Shown here in pieces: positions 1 to 6,436 of a DNA stretch of 51,257 bases (positions are counted from its first letter, which is position 1; every line of letters begins with the position of its first letter). The notes beneath the pieces were generated by a model, which made no database searches, was not told where the DNA came from, and saw only the letters and a program-made list of their open reading frames with translations. This DNA is from Candidatus Nomurabacteria bacterium. Its GTDB lineage: Bacteria > Patescibacteriota > Minisyncoccia > Phycocordibacterales > UBA9973. The stretch covers positions 1 through 51,257 of the forward strand of contig CALRFQ010000005.1 in the NCBI GenBank assembly GCA_943356675.1, in the 5' to 3' direction. The position numbers were made by a program, and so were the translations under genes.

Positions 1-1
1 A

Positions 2-685
2 ATATACATTGCCGGCCTTGAGCTAGGAAAATTTTCTGTTGTGGCTATTTCTGAAAATACTGGGATTAAAAGACCTACTTGCTACCTAATATTAGAAGAC
101 TTAAAAAAGAAGGGTCTTATCACAACTTTTCCAAAAGCTAAAAAGGTTTTATATGTTGCTGAGCATCCAAACAATCTTTTGAAAAGCACAGAAAGTTCTT
201 TCAATCTAGCCAAGCAACTTATGCCAGAACTTCAAAACTTAATTGGTTCCGGATCACAAAAGCCAATACTCAAGGTATATGTAGGTCAAAAGGGTATTCA
301 AAACATTTTTGAAGAAATATTAAGTGAAGGAAAAGATTTCTATTATATTATCTCTGTAAAAGATTTAGTGGAATCCGTTGGACAGGAATTTCTAGATGCT
401 TGGATTGAGAAAAGAATTGCTAAAGGAATGAAATCTATTAGTGTGCGAATACAAGAAGGGGAAACTGAAAAAGAATTATATGGTGATGCTCCAGGGAATC
501 TCAGAACACTCCGATATGCACCAAATGGATTTAAAATGCCATACACGATTTATATATTTGGGAATAAGGTTGCATTCGTTTCAAAAAATAAAGAACTCTT
601 CGGATTTATTATCGAGAGTAATGATATGGCAATCTCAATGAAAGCACTTTTTGATGTAGTGTGGGGAATATCAAAAGAAAAATGA
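2..685 (+). CDS. TrmB-family transcriptional regulator, 5'-truncated by window edge
   Basis: Probable sugar/metabolite-responsive DNA-binding regulator of the TrmB family. The reading frame is open back to base 2, and the residues before the first possible start (GTG at 41) read IYIAGLELGKFSVVAISENT. This matches the winged-helix of the second TrmB protein in this window (EVYLALLELGKGTVTQIARK), so the gene begins outside the window and GTG 41 is not its start. The N-terminal HTH (GIKRPTCYLILEDLKKKGLI) is followed by a linker helix and an effector-domain-like region with KVYVGQKGIQNIFEEIL and a C-terminal FGFIIESNDMAISMKALFD, both paralogous to the protein at 17908-18681. The call rests on this internal similarity and on HTH pattern. 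The ligand is unknown. A second open frame continues over its stop (see 660-842), and a terminator hairpin follows at 847. Confidence 0.8.
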   Translation: MYIAGLELGKFSVVAISENTGIKRPTCYLILEDLKKKGLITTFPKAKKVLYVAEHPNNLLKSTESSFNLAKQLMPELQNLIGSGSQKPILKVYVGQKGIQNIFEEILSEGKDFYYIISVKDLVESVGQEFLDAWIEKRIAKGMKSISVRIQEGETEKELYGDAPGNLRTLRYAPNGFKMPYTIYIFGNKVAFVSKNKELFGFIIESNDMAISMKALFDVVWGISKEK

Positions 686-842
686 AATAGAATATTTAAG
701 TCAAAGAGTAGGGGAGTTTGAAAATCTTTCCGATGCAGACCTCCGCGCACTAGGTGAAAAAGCTAAAGAGAAGAAAGAAGAACTTGAGGAAGAAGAAATA
801 GCACAGCTACATTCAAAGCACGGAGTAAACAGGAAAAAATAA
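660..842 (+). CDS. Charged small reading frame overlapping the TrmB stop, no canonical start
   Basis: This frame lies +1 relative to the TrmB-like gene and is open from 660 to a TAA at 840-842, only 4 nt before a rho-independent terminator. Its translation is protein-like: it is rich in Glu and Lys and predicted helical (GEKAKEKKEELEEEEIAQ), ending HSKHGVNRKK. There is no ATG, GTG or TTG in the frame after the upstream stop at 657-659. It could therefore be a +1 frameshift extension of the TrmB-like protein near the A-rich stretch at 671-684, the remnant of a gene that lost its start, or the result of a one-base sequence error. No function can be assigned. Confidence 0.35.
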   Translation, partial: CGEYQKKNEIEYLSQRVGEFENLSDADLRALGEKAKEKKEELEEEEIAQLHSKHGVNRKK

Positions 843-846
843 AACG

Positions 847-870
847 CCGGAACATAAAGTTCCGGTTTTT
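847..870 (+). terminator. Rho-independent terminator, probably bidirectional
   Basis: CCGGAAC (847-853) pairs with GTTCCGG (859-865) around an ATAAA loop and is followed by TTTTT. On the minus strand the same hairpin is followed by GTTTTATTTTTT, so it can also end transcription of the convergent gene at 869-1165, whose stop codon overlaps the T-run. Confidence 0.85.
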
Positions 871-1165
871 ATTCTTTGTCTGTTTTGGGTTCCGGTTGAA
901 TTATGATAGGGGAAGCATCATGTTGCTTCGCGCCTTCACTTATTTCTTCTGGCTCCTGAACAGATTCTGTTTTAGTTTCAGGAAGATAACTTTTTACATC
1001 ATCAGAATCCTCAGCTAACTTGTCTTCATGATTTTTAATAGCCTCATCTAAATTAAAAATCTTTGGGCGCAAATCAAACTTAGACTCTTTGCTGGTGACG
1101 TCTGAGGGCTGTTTTTCATTGTAATTTTTACCTGGACCTTGTTTTGAATAATCTGGTGTTTTCAT
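869..1165 (-). CDS. Small acidic hypothetical protein
   Basis: A 98-residue hydrophilic protein without membrane segments, cysteines or a recognisable domain. It is rich in Glu, Asp, Lys and Pro (for example SVQEPEEISEGAKQHDAS) and looks intrinsically disordered. The central stretch FDLRPKIFNLDEAIKNHEDK is the only part with helix-like pattern. The ATG is preceded about 30 nt upstream by TATAAT (minus strand, near 1195-1200), so a short untranslated leader is likely. It converges on the TrmB-like gene and shares the terminator at 847-870. I do not recognise it. Coding status is supported by protein-like composition and by its clean fit between promoter and terminator. Confidence 0.55.
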   Translation of the reverse strand: MKTPDYSKQGPGKNYNEKQPSDVTSKESKFDLRPKIFNLDEAIKNHEDKLAEDSDDVKSYLPETKTESVQEPEEISEGAKQHDASPIIIQPEPKTDKE

Positions 1166-1250
1166 GATATATAAATAATTATTCGTTTAATATATTATAC
1201 TCCAAAAATCGACTAAATACATTATATCATCTCCATTATATAATACGATT

Positions 1251-1287
1251 ATAAAAAAATAACTAGCACGCTCTAAGCATACTAGTT
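1251..1287 (-). terminator. Rho-independent terminator of the 32-residue membrane peptide gene
   Basis: On the minus strand AACTAGTATGC pairs over 11 positions (three G.T wobbles) with GCGTGCTAGTT around a TTAGA loop and is followed by ATTTTTTTAT. The 5' arm (1277-1287 on the plus strand) overlaps the stop codon of the small gene at 1286-1384, which supports that gene being transcribed. Confidence 0.8.
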
Positions 1288-1384
1288 ATTCCGGACCTTT
1301 TTCTTCTAATGTGAATGCTAAATATAAGAGATAGCATCCAGTGAAAATAGAAATTATTCCTAATGCGTATTCTAATATATTCAT
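1286..1384 (-). CDS. 32-residue single-span membrane peptide
   Basis: ATG at 1384 (minus) opens a 32-codon frame ending TAA at 1286-1288: MNILEYALGIISIFTGCYLL followed by YLAFTLEEKGPE. Residues 5-24 form one hydrophobic span, and the tail is charged. The stop codon is built into the 5' arm of a strong terminator, and a TTGACT/TAAACT promoter-like pair lies upstream at the end of xthA. Together these suggest a real small gene rather than a chance frame. No Shine-Dalgarno is visible, as for most genes here. Function unknown; single-span peptides of this size often bind larger membrane proteins, but nothing here shows a partner. Confidence 0.5.
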   Translation of the reverse strand: MNILEYALGIISIFTGCYLLYLAFTLEEKGPE

Positions 1385-1431
1385 TTTAATTGTTTTTTTT
1401 ATAGTTTAACACGAAAAAACAAAAAAGTCAA

Positions 1432-2226
1432 TTATTTTAATTCGAGAGTTATAGGGCAGTGGTCGGAGCCCATGTAGTCGGAAAGCATTGAAGAAGCTGT
1501 GACATTTTTCATTAATTCGGAGGAGACGAAGAAGTAATCAATGCGCCAGCCAACGTTCCTATCACGAGAAGAAGTCTTCTGATCCCAATATGAATACATA
1601 TCCTTAGTATTTGGATGTAATGTGCGGAAGGTATCCACATAGCCACTGTTTATGACTTCATCTATCCATGCGCGCTCGATAGGGAGAAAGCCGGTATTCT
1701 CTTCATTTGCTTTCGGGCGAGCTAGGTCCACAGCTTCGTGAGCAGTGTTCACATCACCAGTAAAGATAATGTGGTAGCCACTTTTTCTTTTCTTATTTAT
1801 AAATTTCAAAAATGCGTCATAGAATTTGAGTTTGTATTCAAGGCGGTGCGGACCCTGGCCACCGTTTGGATAGTAGCCATTTATGAGAATAGTTTTATCT
1901 TTTATTTTTCCTAAACCTTTTTCATAGTAGAGTACGAGCAGTCTTCCTTCTTGGTCGAGCTCTTTTACACCCATTCCGTATTCCACTTTGTCTGGCTTTA
2001 CCTTCGTATAGATAGCCACACCACTGTAGCCCTTCCTCTCAAGTGATGGGGAAATATAGAAATGGTAATCCTCAAAATTCACAACTTCTTCTGGAAGCTG
2101 ATCGAGAGTGGACTTCGTCTCCTGCAGGCACAAAATATCTGGCTTATACTTTTTAAATAACGGCTCAAAGTGGCCTTGCTTCACCGTAGCCCTTAGACCA
2201 TTTGTATTCCAAGAAATTATTTTCAT
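1432..2226 (-). CDS. xthA: Exodeoxyribonuclease III (AP endonuclease)
   Basis: A 264-residue EEP-fold nuclease of the ExoIII/ExoA family, which cleaves 5' of abasic sites and trims 3' ends in base-excision repair. The family signatures are in order: ISWNTNGLRA with N7; LQETK with the metal-binding E36; the catalytic GDVNTAH loop at 157-163 (D158, N160); GWRIDYFF near 227-234; and the C-terminal SDHCP with D255/H256. Length is normal for the family, so it should be active. On the minus strand TATACT (2233-2238) ends 6 nt before the ATG, predicting a leaderless transcript separate from the upstream xer gene 20 nt away. Cytoplasmic. Confidence 0.95.
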   Translation of the reverse strand: MKIISWNTNGLRATVKQGHFEPLFKKYKPDILCLQETKSTLDQLPEEVVNFEDYHFYISPSLERKGYSGVAIYTKVKPDKVEYGMGVKELDQEGRLLVLYYEKGLGKIKDKTILINGYYPNGGQGPHRLEYKLKFYDAFLKFINKKRKSGYHIIFTGDVNTAHEAVDLARPKANEENTGFLPIERAWIDEVINSGYVDTFRTLHPNTKDMYSYWDQKTSSRDRNVGWRIDYFFVSSELMKNVTASSMLSDYMGSDHCPITLELK

Positions 2227-2232
2227 AAATTC

Positions 2233-2238
2233 AGTATA
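2233..2238 (-). promoter_or_regulatory. -10 element of xthA, leaderless geometry
   Basis: TATACT on the minus strand with 6 nt to the ATG at 2226. No good -35 hexamer is visible. Confidence 0.5.
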
Positions 2239-2246
2239 CCAAATTT

Positions 2247-3182
2247 CTATTTATTTTTACCATGAAACTTCTTATGTACGTCACGGAGTTGAGCGTCGGT
2301 CACGTGGGTATATATCTGAGTTGTGGCGATGTTCGCATGACCGAGCATCATTTGTACGGAGCGAATGTCTGCACCGTTTGAGAGTAAATCAGTAGCGAAA
2401 GAGTGGCGGAGCCCGTGAGGTGTGACTTTCTTTGAGATACCAGCCTTTATCGCATAATTTTTCACTATCCTTTCAATCGAGCGCTGAGTGAGACGGCCAC
2501 CATTTGCAGAATTCCCAGTTCCTGCCTTTTTATTGCGAGACGCTTGCACAAACATTGGCTCATCCATATCTTTTCGAGATTTCAAATATTCTCTTATCGC
2601 TTTCTTGGCCTCATCGGAAATGAACACAACACGAACTTTCTCTCCCTTTCCACGCACAGAGAAATCATCTTGTGATAAATCCAAATCATTATTGAGAGAG
2701 CAGAGCTCGGAGAGACGGAGTCCAGTAGAGAAAAATAATTCTAGTATCGCTTTATCACGCAGTCCTATCGGAGTATTGAGGTCTGGCGCATCAAGCAAGC
2801 GCTTGAGTTCTGTGGGTGTGATGATGTCCAAACTTCTTTGCTTCACTTTCGCAAGCTCTATCCTGTCTGGCGGAAGGGAAGTGATACCTCGCTTCATTAA
2901 ATATTTGAGGAATACACGAAGTGCAATGAGGTGATAGTTCTGAGTATTCTTCTTCATCGTCGCAGATTGCTGGCCTTTCACTTTTACTCCACTCTGGCGG
3001 TTTAAGAAAAGACGAAATTCACGAATTTTATCATCTGTGATATCTCCGGAATCAGAAATTTTTCCAAATTCAAAAAATCTTGTGAGGTAATACTCATAAT
3101 TATGCACAGTCTTCAGACTGTTGCCCTTTTCAATCTCGACATGCTCGAGAAATTCGCGTTTTAGTTGGTCGATTTGTGCCAT
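2247..3182 (-). CDS. Tyrosine recombinase of the XerC/XerD type
   Basis: A 311-residue site-specific recombinase with an N-terminal SAM-like core-binding domain (about 1-100) and a C-terminal catalytic domain. The catalytic set is complete: R156 (STGLRLSEL), K182 in the beta-hairpin (RGKGEKVR), H256 and R259 (PHGLRHSF), H282 (MLGHANI) and the nucleophile Y291 (IYTHV). Likely role: resolving chromosome dimers at a dif-like site near the terminus; many reduced genomes use a single Xer protein. XerC and XerD cannot be told apart here, so no symbol is given. The ATG at 3182 starts a normal N-terminus (MAQIDQLKREFLEHVEIEKG). The upstream region holds a small inverted/direct repeat structure (3178-3309). 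Confidence 0.9.
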   Translation of the reverse strand: MAQIDQLKREFLEHVEIEKGNSLKTVHNYEYYLTRFFEFGKISDSGDITDDKIREFRLFLNRQSGVKVKGQQSATMKKNTQNYHLIALRVFLKYLMKRGITSLPPDRIELAKVKQRSLDIITPTELKRLLDAPDLNTPIGLRDKAILELFFSTGLRLSELCSLNNDLDLSQDDFSVRGKGEKVRVVFISDEAKKAIREYLKSRKDMDEPMFVQASRNKKAGTGNSANGGRLTQRSIERIVKNYAIKAGISKKVTPHGLRHSFATDLLSNGADIRSVQMMLGHANIATTQIYTHVTDAQLRDVHKKFHGKNK

Positions 3183-3309
3183 ATCGTTAGAAGTAGGAAA
3201 TCTTTAGATTTCCGCAGTTATACTAAGTTTAATAATTCTATAAAATAATCTAAAAAGTTTAATTTTCCATCAAAATATGACATGAGGGACTTCTAACGTG
3301 AGCCATATC
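3178..3309. repeat. Possible small insertion: 9-bp inverted repeats inside 8-bp direct repeats
   Basis: GCCATATC occurs at 3178-3185 (over the xer start) and again at 3302-3309. Just inside lie GTTAGAAGT (3186-3194) and its reverse complement ACTTCTAAC (3289-3297). A hairpin GGAAATC-TTTA-GATTTCC sits at 3196-3213. This could be a MITE-sized insertion with a target duplication (with GTGA extra on the right) or chance. The AT-rich interior has no open frame. Confidence 0.35.
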
Positions 3310-3359
3310 TAGTGTCGTAAAACATTATATCACATAAAAGGAGCGAAATAGGTGAGATA

Positions 3360-3388
3360 TTGCAATATATTTCAAAGTGTGCTACTAT
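3360..3388 (+). promoter_or_regulatory. rpsO promoter, leaderless geometry
   Basis: TTGCAA (3360-3365), a 17-bp spacer, then TACTAT (3383-3388) preceded by TGC (extended -10). Seven nt separate it from the ATG at 3396, so the predicted start site falls at or within a base of the A of the ATG. Confidence 0.7.
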
Positions 3389-3395
3389 ATGACCT

Positions 3396-3656
3396 ATGTT
3401 AACAACGAAGAAAAAGCAAAATATCATTAAGAAAAACCAGGTTCATGCTACTGACACTGGCTCTCCTGAAGTGCAGATTGCGATGATCTCAGAGCGTATC
3501 GACGAACTTGCTCTCCACCTCAAGAAACACAAGAAGGATAATCACTCACGTCGCGGACTTATCAAGATGGTTGCTGACCGAAGAAGTCACCTAAAGCACC
3601 TTGAGAAGACAGACAAGTCTCGCCACGAGAAAGTTGCTAAAAAATTAAAAGCTTAA
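3396..3656 (+). CDS. rpsO: 30S ribosomal protein S15
   Basis: An 86-residue primary 16S rRNA-binding protein of the small subunit platform. The family signature is clear: HATDTGSPEVQIAMISERI followed by LALHLKKHKKDNHSRRGL and the basic C-terminus VADRRSHLKHLEK. Length is close to the usual 89 residues. Its own extended -10 promoter predicts a leaderless mRNA, so the long-leader autoregulatory structure known for E. coli rpsO has no room here. In many bacteria rpsO and pnp are neighbours; here pnp is 8.3 kb downstream. A large imperfect palindrome (3655-3702) follows the stop and may end or process the transcript. Confidence 0.97.
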   Translation: MLTTKKKQNIIKKNQVHATDTGSPEVQIAMISERIDELALHLKKHKKDNHSRRGLIKMVADRRSHLKHLEKTDKSRHEKVAKKLKA

Positions 3657-3702
3657 ATCAAATTGCTCCACCAATAGGTGAGGGCATTTTGATTTGATAT
3701 AC
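3655..3702. repeat. Imperfect palindrome between rpsO and the NYN gene
   Basis: AAATCAAATTGC pairs with GCATTTTGATTT with one mismatch, and the interior CTCCACC/GGTGAG extends the stem. There is no T-run right after the hairpin on the plus strand. Its distal arm runs into the -10 element of the next gene, so it could act as a weak terminator, a processing site or an operator. Confidence 0.45.
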
Positions 3703-3703
3703 T
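3698..3703 (+). promoter_or_regulatory. -10 element of the NYN-domain gene, leaderless geometry
   Basis: TATACT ends 6 nt before the ATG at 3710, inside the distal arm of the palindrome. Confidence 0.5.
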
Positions 3704-3709
3704 ATATAT

Positions 3710-4213
3710 ATGATAATCAAACACAAAGAACAGAGAGTTGGCGTGTTTATCGACACCTCCAACCTATACCATAGTGCCAAGAACCTATACAAAAGAAAGG
3801 TAAACTTCGGTGCTGTACTAAAAGAAGCAGTCGCTGGGCGAAAGCTCGTGCGTGCTACAGCATATGTGATCTCAAGTGAAGGCGGAGATGAGAAGAACTT
3901 CTTCGAAGCTCTCACTAAGCTCGGTATTGAGACTAAGACAAAAGACCTCCAAGTATTCGCCGGCGGAGCAAAGAAGGGTGACTGGGATGTGGGTATCGCT
4001 GTGGATGCTATGAAAATGGCACCTCGACTCGATGCTGTAATACTCGTGGCAGGTGATGGCGACTTCATTCCACTCGTAGAATACTTACAGAACACATACG
4101 GCACGCAAGTAGAAGTAGTTTCATTTGGCAAATCCGCTTCAATGAAACTCAAGGAAGCTGCCGATGATTTCCTAGACCTTTCACTGAACCCACAGAAATA
4201 TTTAATACGCTAA
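3710..4213 (+). CDS. NYN-domain (LabA/DUF88-like) putative ribonuclease
   Basis: A 167-residue single-domain protein with the PIN-like NYN fold. The acidic residues expected to bind a metal ion are visible: D15 in VFIDTSNLY with N18, D91/D93 and D99 in GDWDVGIAVDAM, and D116/D118 in VAGDGDF. Family members are known or predicted RNases or RNA-processing factors. The specific substrate here cannot be told. The gene follows rpsO in the same direction and is 4 nt upstream of the beta-helix protein gene at 4218, so those two are probably co-transcribed. Length is typical for a stand-alone LabA-type protein. Cytoplasmic, no signal or membrane segment. Confidence 0.85.
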   Translation: MIIKHKEQRVGVFIDTSNLYHSAKNLYKRKVNFGAVLKEAVAGRKLVRATAYVISSEGGDEKNFFEALTKLGIETKTKDLQVFAGGAKKGDWDVGIAVDAMKMAPRLDAVILVAGDGDFIPLVEYLQNTYGTQVEVVSFGKSASMKLKEAADDFLDLSLNPQKYLIR

Positions 4214-4217
4214 ATTT

Positions 4218-5141
4218 ATGGCAGATAATCTCGCACCCATAACACTCACAAGAAAAGTAGAAGATATCCATTCTGGTGGATTTTCTATGGAAGAGGAGAA
4301 GGCTCTTGGGTTTAAAGATGGGGAATTATTTAAAATACCACAGGCACTTCCTGAGCTTATTACTCTACACAAGAAATACTTCTGCAGAAATATGGAATTG
4401 TATAAAGAAAAGATTTTACAAAATAATCCTGAATACGTAGAAATACAGAAAGACGTATACTATCATACTAGTACGATAGTATCTGAACAGATAGCATATG
4501 ATGCCAGTAAGGGAGTTATAGTTATCGAGAAAGGTGCAAAGATAATGCCATTTTCTTATCTCGTAGGACCACTTCGCATCGATGAAGGTGCTACCGTAAA
4601 CCCTCATTCATATATCTCAAATTCATATATTGGAAAACATTCCAAAGTGGGAGGAGAAGTGGGGGGAAGCACGATGGAAGCCTACTCAAACAAATCTCAC
4701 TACGGTGGAATCTTCGACTCATATATTGGCTCATGGGTAAATCTTGGAGGAGGCACCTCAAACTCAAATTTAAAAAATACATATGGCCCAGTGAAAATGG
4801 CAGGAATTGAAACGAATGAATTGTTTTTAGGAGCTATCATTTCTGACCATGTGAAAACAGCTATTAATACTTCGATCTACACAGGAAAAATAATTGGTAT
4901 TGGTGCACATATTTATGGTACGGTAACGGAGGATGTCCCTTCGTTTACAAACTATATAAATAAGGACAAAATGACTACTATTCCATTTGATGTAATACTT
5001 AAAACTGCAGCGCGAATGTGGGGAAGACGGCACGAGACAGAATTTCCTGAAGAAGACAAAAAGGTGCTATCATATGCATACACAGAGACAGAAAGTGAGA
5101 GAAAGGAGAGAGGTGTGAAAGAGGGCAAATTAACATTTTAA
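4218..5141 (+). CDS. GlmU-like left-handed beta-helix protein lacking the nucleotidyltransferase domain
   Basis: A 307-residue protein whose middle and C-terminal parts carry hexapeptide-type turns (IEKGAKIMPFSYLVGPLRI, YIGKHSKVGG, SYIGSWVNLGGG, IYTGKIIGIGAHIYG). The stretch YSNKSHYGGIFDSYIG, then NLGGGTSNSNLKNTYGPVK, strongly resembles the acetyltransferase-like half of the fused sugar nucleotidyltransferase/acetyltransferase (putative GlmU) group common in Bacteroidetes. The first 80 residues show no nucleotidyltransferase signature, so this is the beta-helix half with a different N-terminus. The likely substrate is a sugar-1-phosphate, for example glucosamine-1-P. That is inference from the family and from the nearby glmS and phosphoglucose/phosphomannose isomerase genes. 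It starts 4 nt after the NYN gene with no Shine-Dalgarno. Confidence 0.75.
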   Translation: MADNLAPITLTRKVEDIHSGGFSMEEEKALGFKDGELFKIPQALPELITLHKKYFCRNMELYKEKILQNNPEYVEIQKDVYYHTSTIVSEQIAYDASKGVIVIEKGAKIMPFSYLVGPLRIDEGATVNPHSYISNSYIGKHSKVGGEVGGSTMEAYSNKSHYGGIFDSYIGSWVNLGGGTSNSNLKNTYGPVKMAGIETNELFLGAIISDHVKTAINTSIYTGKIIGIGAHIYGTVTEDVPSFTNYINKDKMTTIPFDVILKTAARMWGRRHETEFPEEDKKVLSYAYTETESERKERGVKEGKLTF

Positions 5142-5162
5142 ATAATCTTAAAAATTTTTACA

Positions 5163-5293
5163 TTTTAAAGGTTGTCGCAGGTGTAACTTTTCGAGAGGCT
5201 TACGGAGGTGGGCGCACCGAGTACGAGATGCTTTTTCAGCAGAAAAAGACAGCGTACTTAAAGAAAAGTTATACCAAGAAAAAATCTTTAAAA
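5163..5293 (+). repeat. Structured intergenic element, copy A (GGCG-loop type)
   Basis: Closing stem TTTTAAAG (5163-5170)/CTTTAAAA (5286-5293), then an internal loop with TTGTCGCA on the 5' side, then GGTGTAACTTTTC (5180-5192) paired with GAAAAGTTATACC (5263-5275). Inside are a short hairpin GGTG-GGCG-CACC (5207-5218) and a longer hairpin GTACG...TTTTTC-AGCA-GAAAAA...CGTAC (5221-5256). It is about 90% identical over its core to copy C1 at 9699 and to the reverse complement of copy D2 at 15598. It lies between the beta-helix gene and the threonine dehydrogenase gene. Confidence 0.85.
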
Positions 5294-5306
5294 TAAATAA
5301 ACATAT

Positions 5307-6257
5307 ATGCAAAAAATATTAGTGATAGGCGCGTGTGGACAGATTGGTGGAGAGCTTACACTCTCACTGCGGAAAATTTATGGTGGAGAGAATGTAATTG
5401 CTGCAGATATTAAGGATGAGCACCCAATGCTAAAAGGCACTGGCCCATACACTACTCTTGATGCTACTGATGCGGAAGCCACAAAAGCTCTAGTTGAGAA
5501 AGAAGGTGTGACTGATATTTATTTACTCGCGGCACTCCTCTCTGCCACAGGTGAGAAGAATCCGAAGCTCGCTTGGGATCTTAATATGAGTAGCCTCCGT
5601 CAAATCTTAGACCTCGGTGTGGAGAAAAAGTTAAAAATCTTCTGGCCATCTTCCATCGCAGTCTTCGGAGCTACTACTCCAAGAGACAACACTCCTCAAA
5701 AGACAATCGTGGAACCTACTACAATGTATGGAGTCACTAAGTACGCAGGTGAACTTCTTTGCCAATATTATGCGAATCGCTACGGGCTCGATATAAGAAG
5801 TGTGCGCTACCCAGGACTCATAAGCTGGAAGGGTGAACCAGGTGGAGGCACCACAGACTACGCAGTGGATATATTCTACGGAGCACTGAAAGATAAAAAG
5901 TATTCTTGCTTCCTATCCGAAGACACATACCTCCCAATGATGTATATGGATGATGCCATTCGTGCAACGACAAGCCTCATGCAAGTGCCGATTGAAAATA
6001 TGAAAACTCATATGTCTTACAACCTTTCTGCTATCAGCTTCTCACCAAAAGAAATCTCAGAAGAAATTAAAAAGCACATTCCAGAATTTACCATCGAATA
6101 CACAGAGAACGATCCTCGCCAAGCTATAGCTAATGGTTGGCCAAAATCCATCGATGATTCTGCCGCTCGCGCCGACTGGGGCTGGAAGCATGAATTTGAT
6201 TTGAGTAAGATGACAGAGGTGATGCTGGAGAATTTAAAAATTAAGTTAGAACTTTAA
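5307..6257 (+). CDS. L-threonine 3-dehydrogenase, UDP-galactose-epimerase-like (short-chain) type
   Basis: A 316-residue extended SDR enzyme. It has the N-terminal NAD-binding GACGQIGG glycine motif (residues 8-15), the D36-like acidic residue after the second strand (VIAADIKD), and the catalytic Y141-x3-K145 (TTMYGVTKYAGE). The segments RYPGLISWKGEPGGGTTDYA and LPMMYMDDAIRATTSLM are typical of the epimerase-like L-threonine dehydrogenases rather than of UDP-sugar epimerases. It oxidises threonine to 2-amino-3-ketobutyrate with NAD+. The next gene in the same direction is the CoA ligase that consumes this product, which strongly supports the assignment. A structured repeat lies on each side (copies A and B). 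No Shine-Dalgarno before the ATG. A UDP-sugar epimerase is the alternative. Confidence 0.87.
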   Translation: MQKILVIGACGQIGGELTLSLRKIYGGENVIAADIKDEHPMLKGTGPYTTLDATDAEATKALVEKEGVTDIYLLAALLSATGEKNPKLAWDLNMSSLRQILDLGVEKKLKIFWPSSIAVFGATTPRDNTPQKTIVEPTTMYGVTKYAGELLCQYYANRYGLDIRSVRYPGLISWKGEPGGGTTDYAVDIFYGALKDKKYSCFLSEDTYLPMMYMDDAIRATTSLMQVPIENMKTHMSYNLSAISFSPKEISEEIKKHIPEFTIEYTENDPRQAIANGWPKSIDDSAARADWGWKHEFDLSKMTEVMLENLKIKLEL

Positions 6258-6283
6258 AAATATTTATAAGATTTTTTTGAAAT

Positions 6284-6415
6284 TTTTCAAGATTGTCGCA
6301 CGCGTATCTTTTTGAGGGGCTTGCTTAGCGCGACGGCGCGTAGCACTGAAGAGATTTTTCACCAGAAAAATCTGTGTGCCCGAAAAAAAGACATGCGAAG
6401 TAAAAATCTTGGAAA
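6284..6415 (+). repeat. Structured intergenic element, copy B (GACG-loop type)
   Basis: Closing stem CAAGATT (6288-6294)/AATCTTG (6405-6411) and internal loop with GTCGCA, then CGCGTATCTTTTT paired with AAAAAAGACATGCG, extended by GGGC/GCCC. Inside are GCGC-GACG-GCGC (6328-6339) and an uninterrupted AGATTTTTC-ACCA-GAAAAATCT hairpin flanked by GCAC/GTGC (6343-6378). Primary sequence is diverged from copy A but the architecture is the same. It lies between the threonine dehydrogenase and 2-amino-3-ketobutyrate CoA ligase genes. Confidence 0.8.
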
Positions 6416-6436
6416 CCAAAATTTAATTAAAAATAT

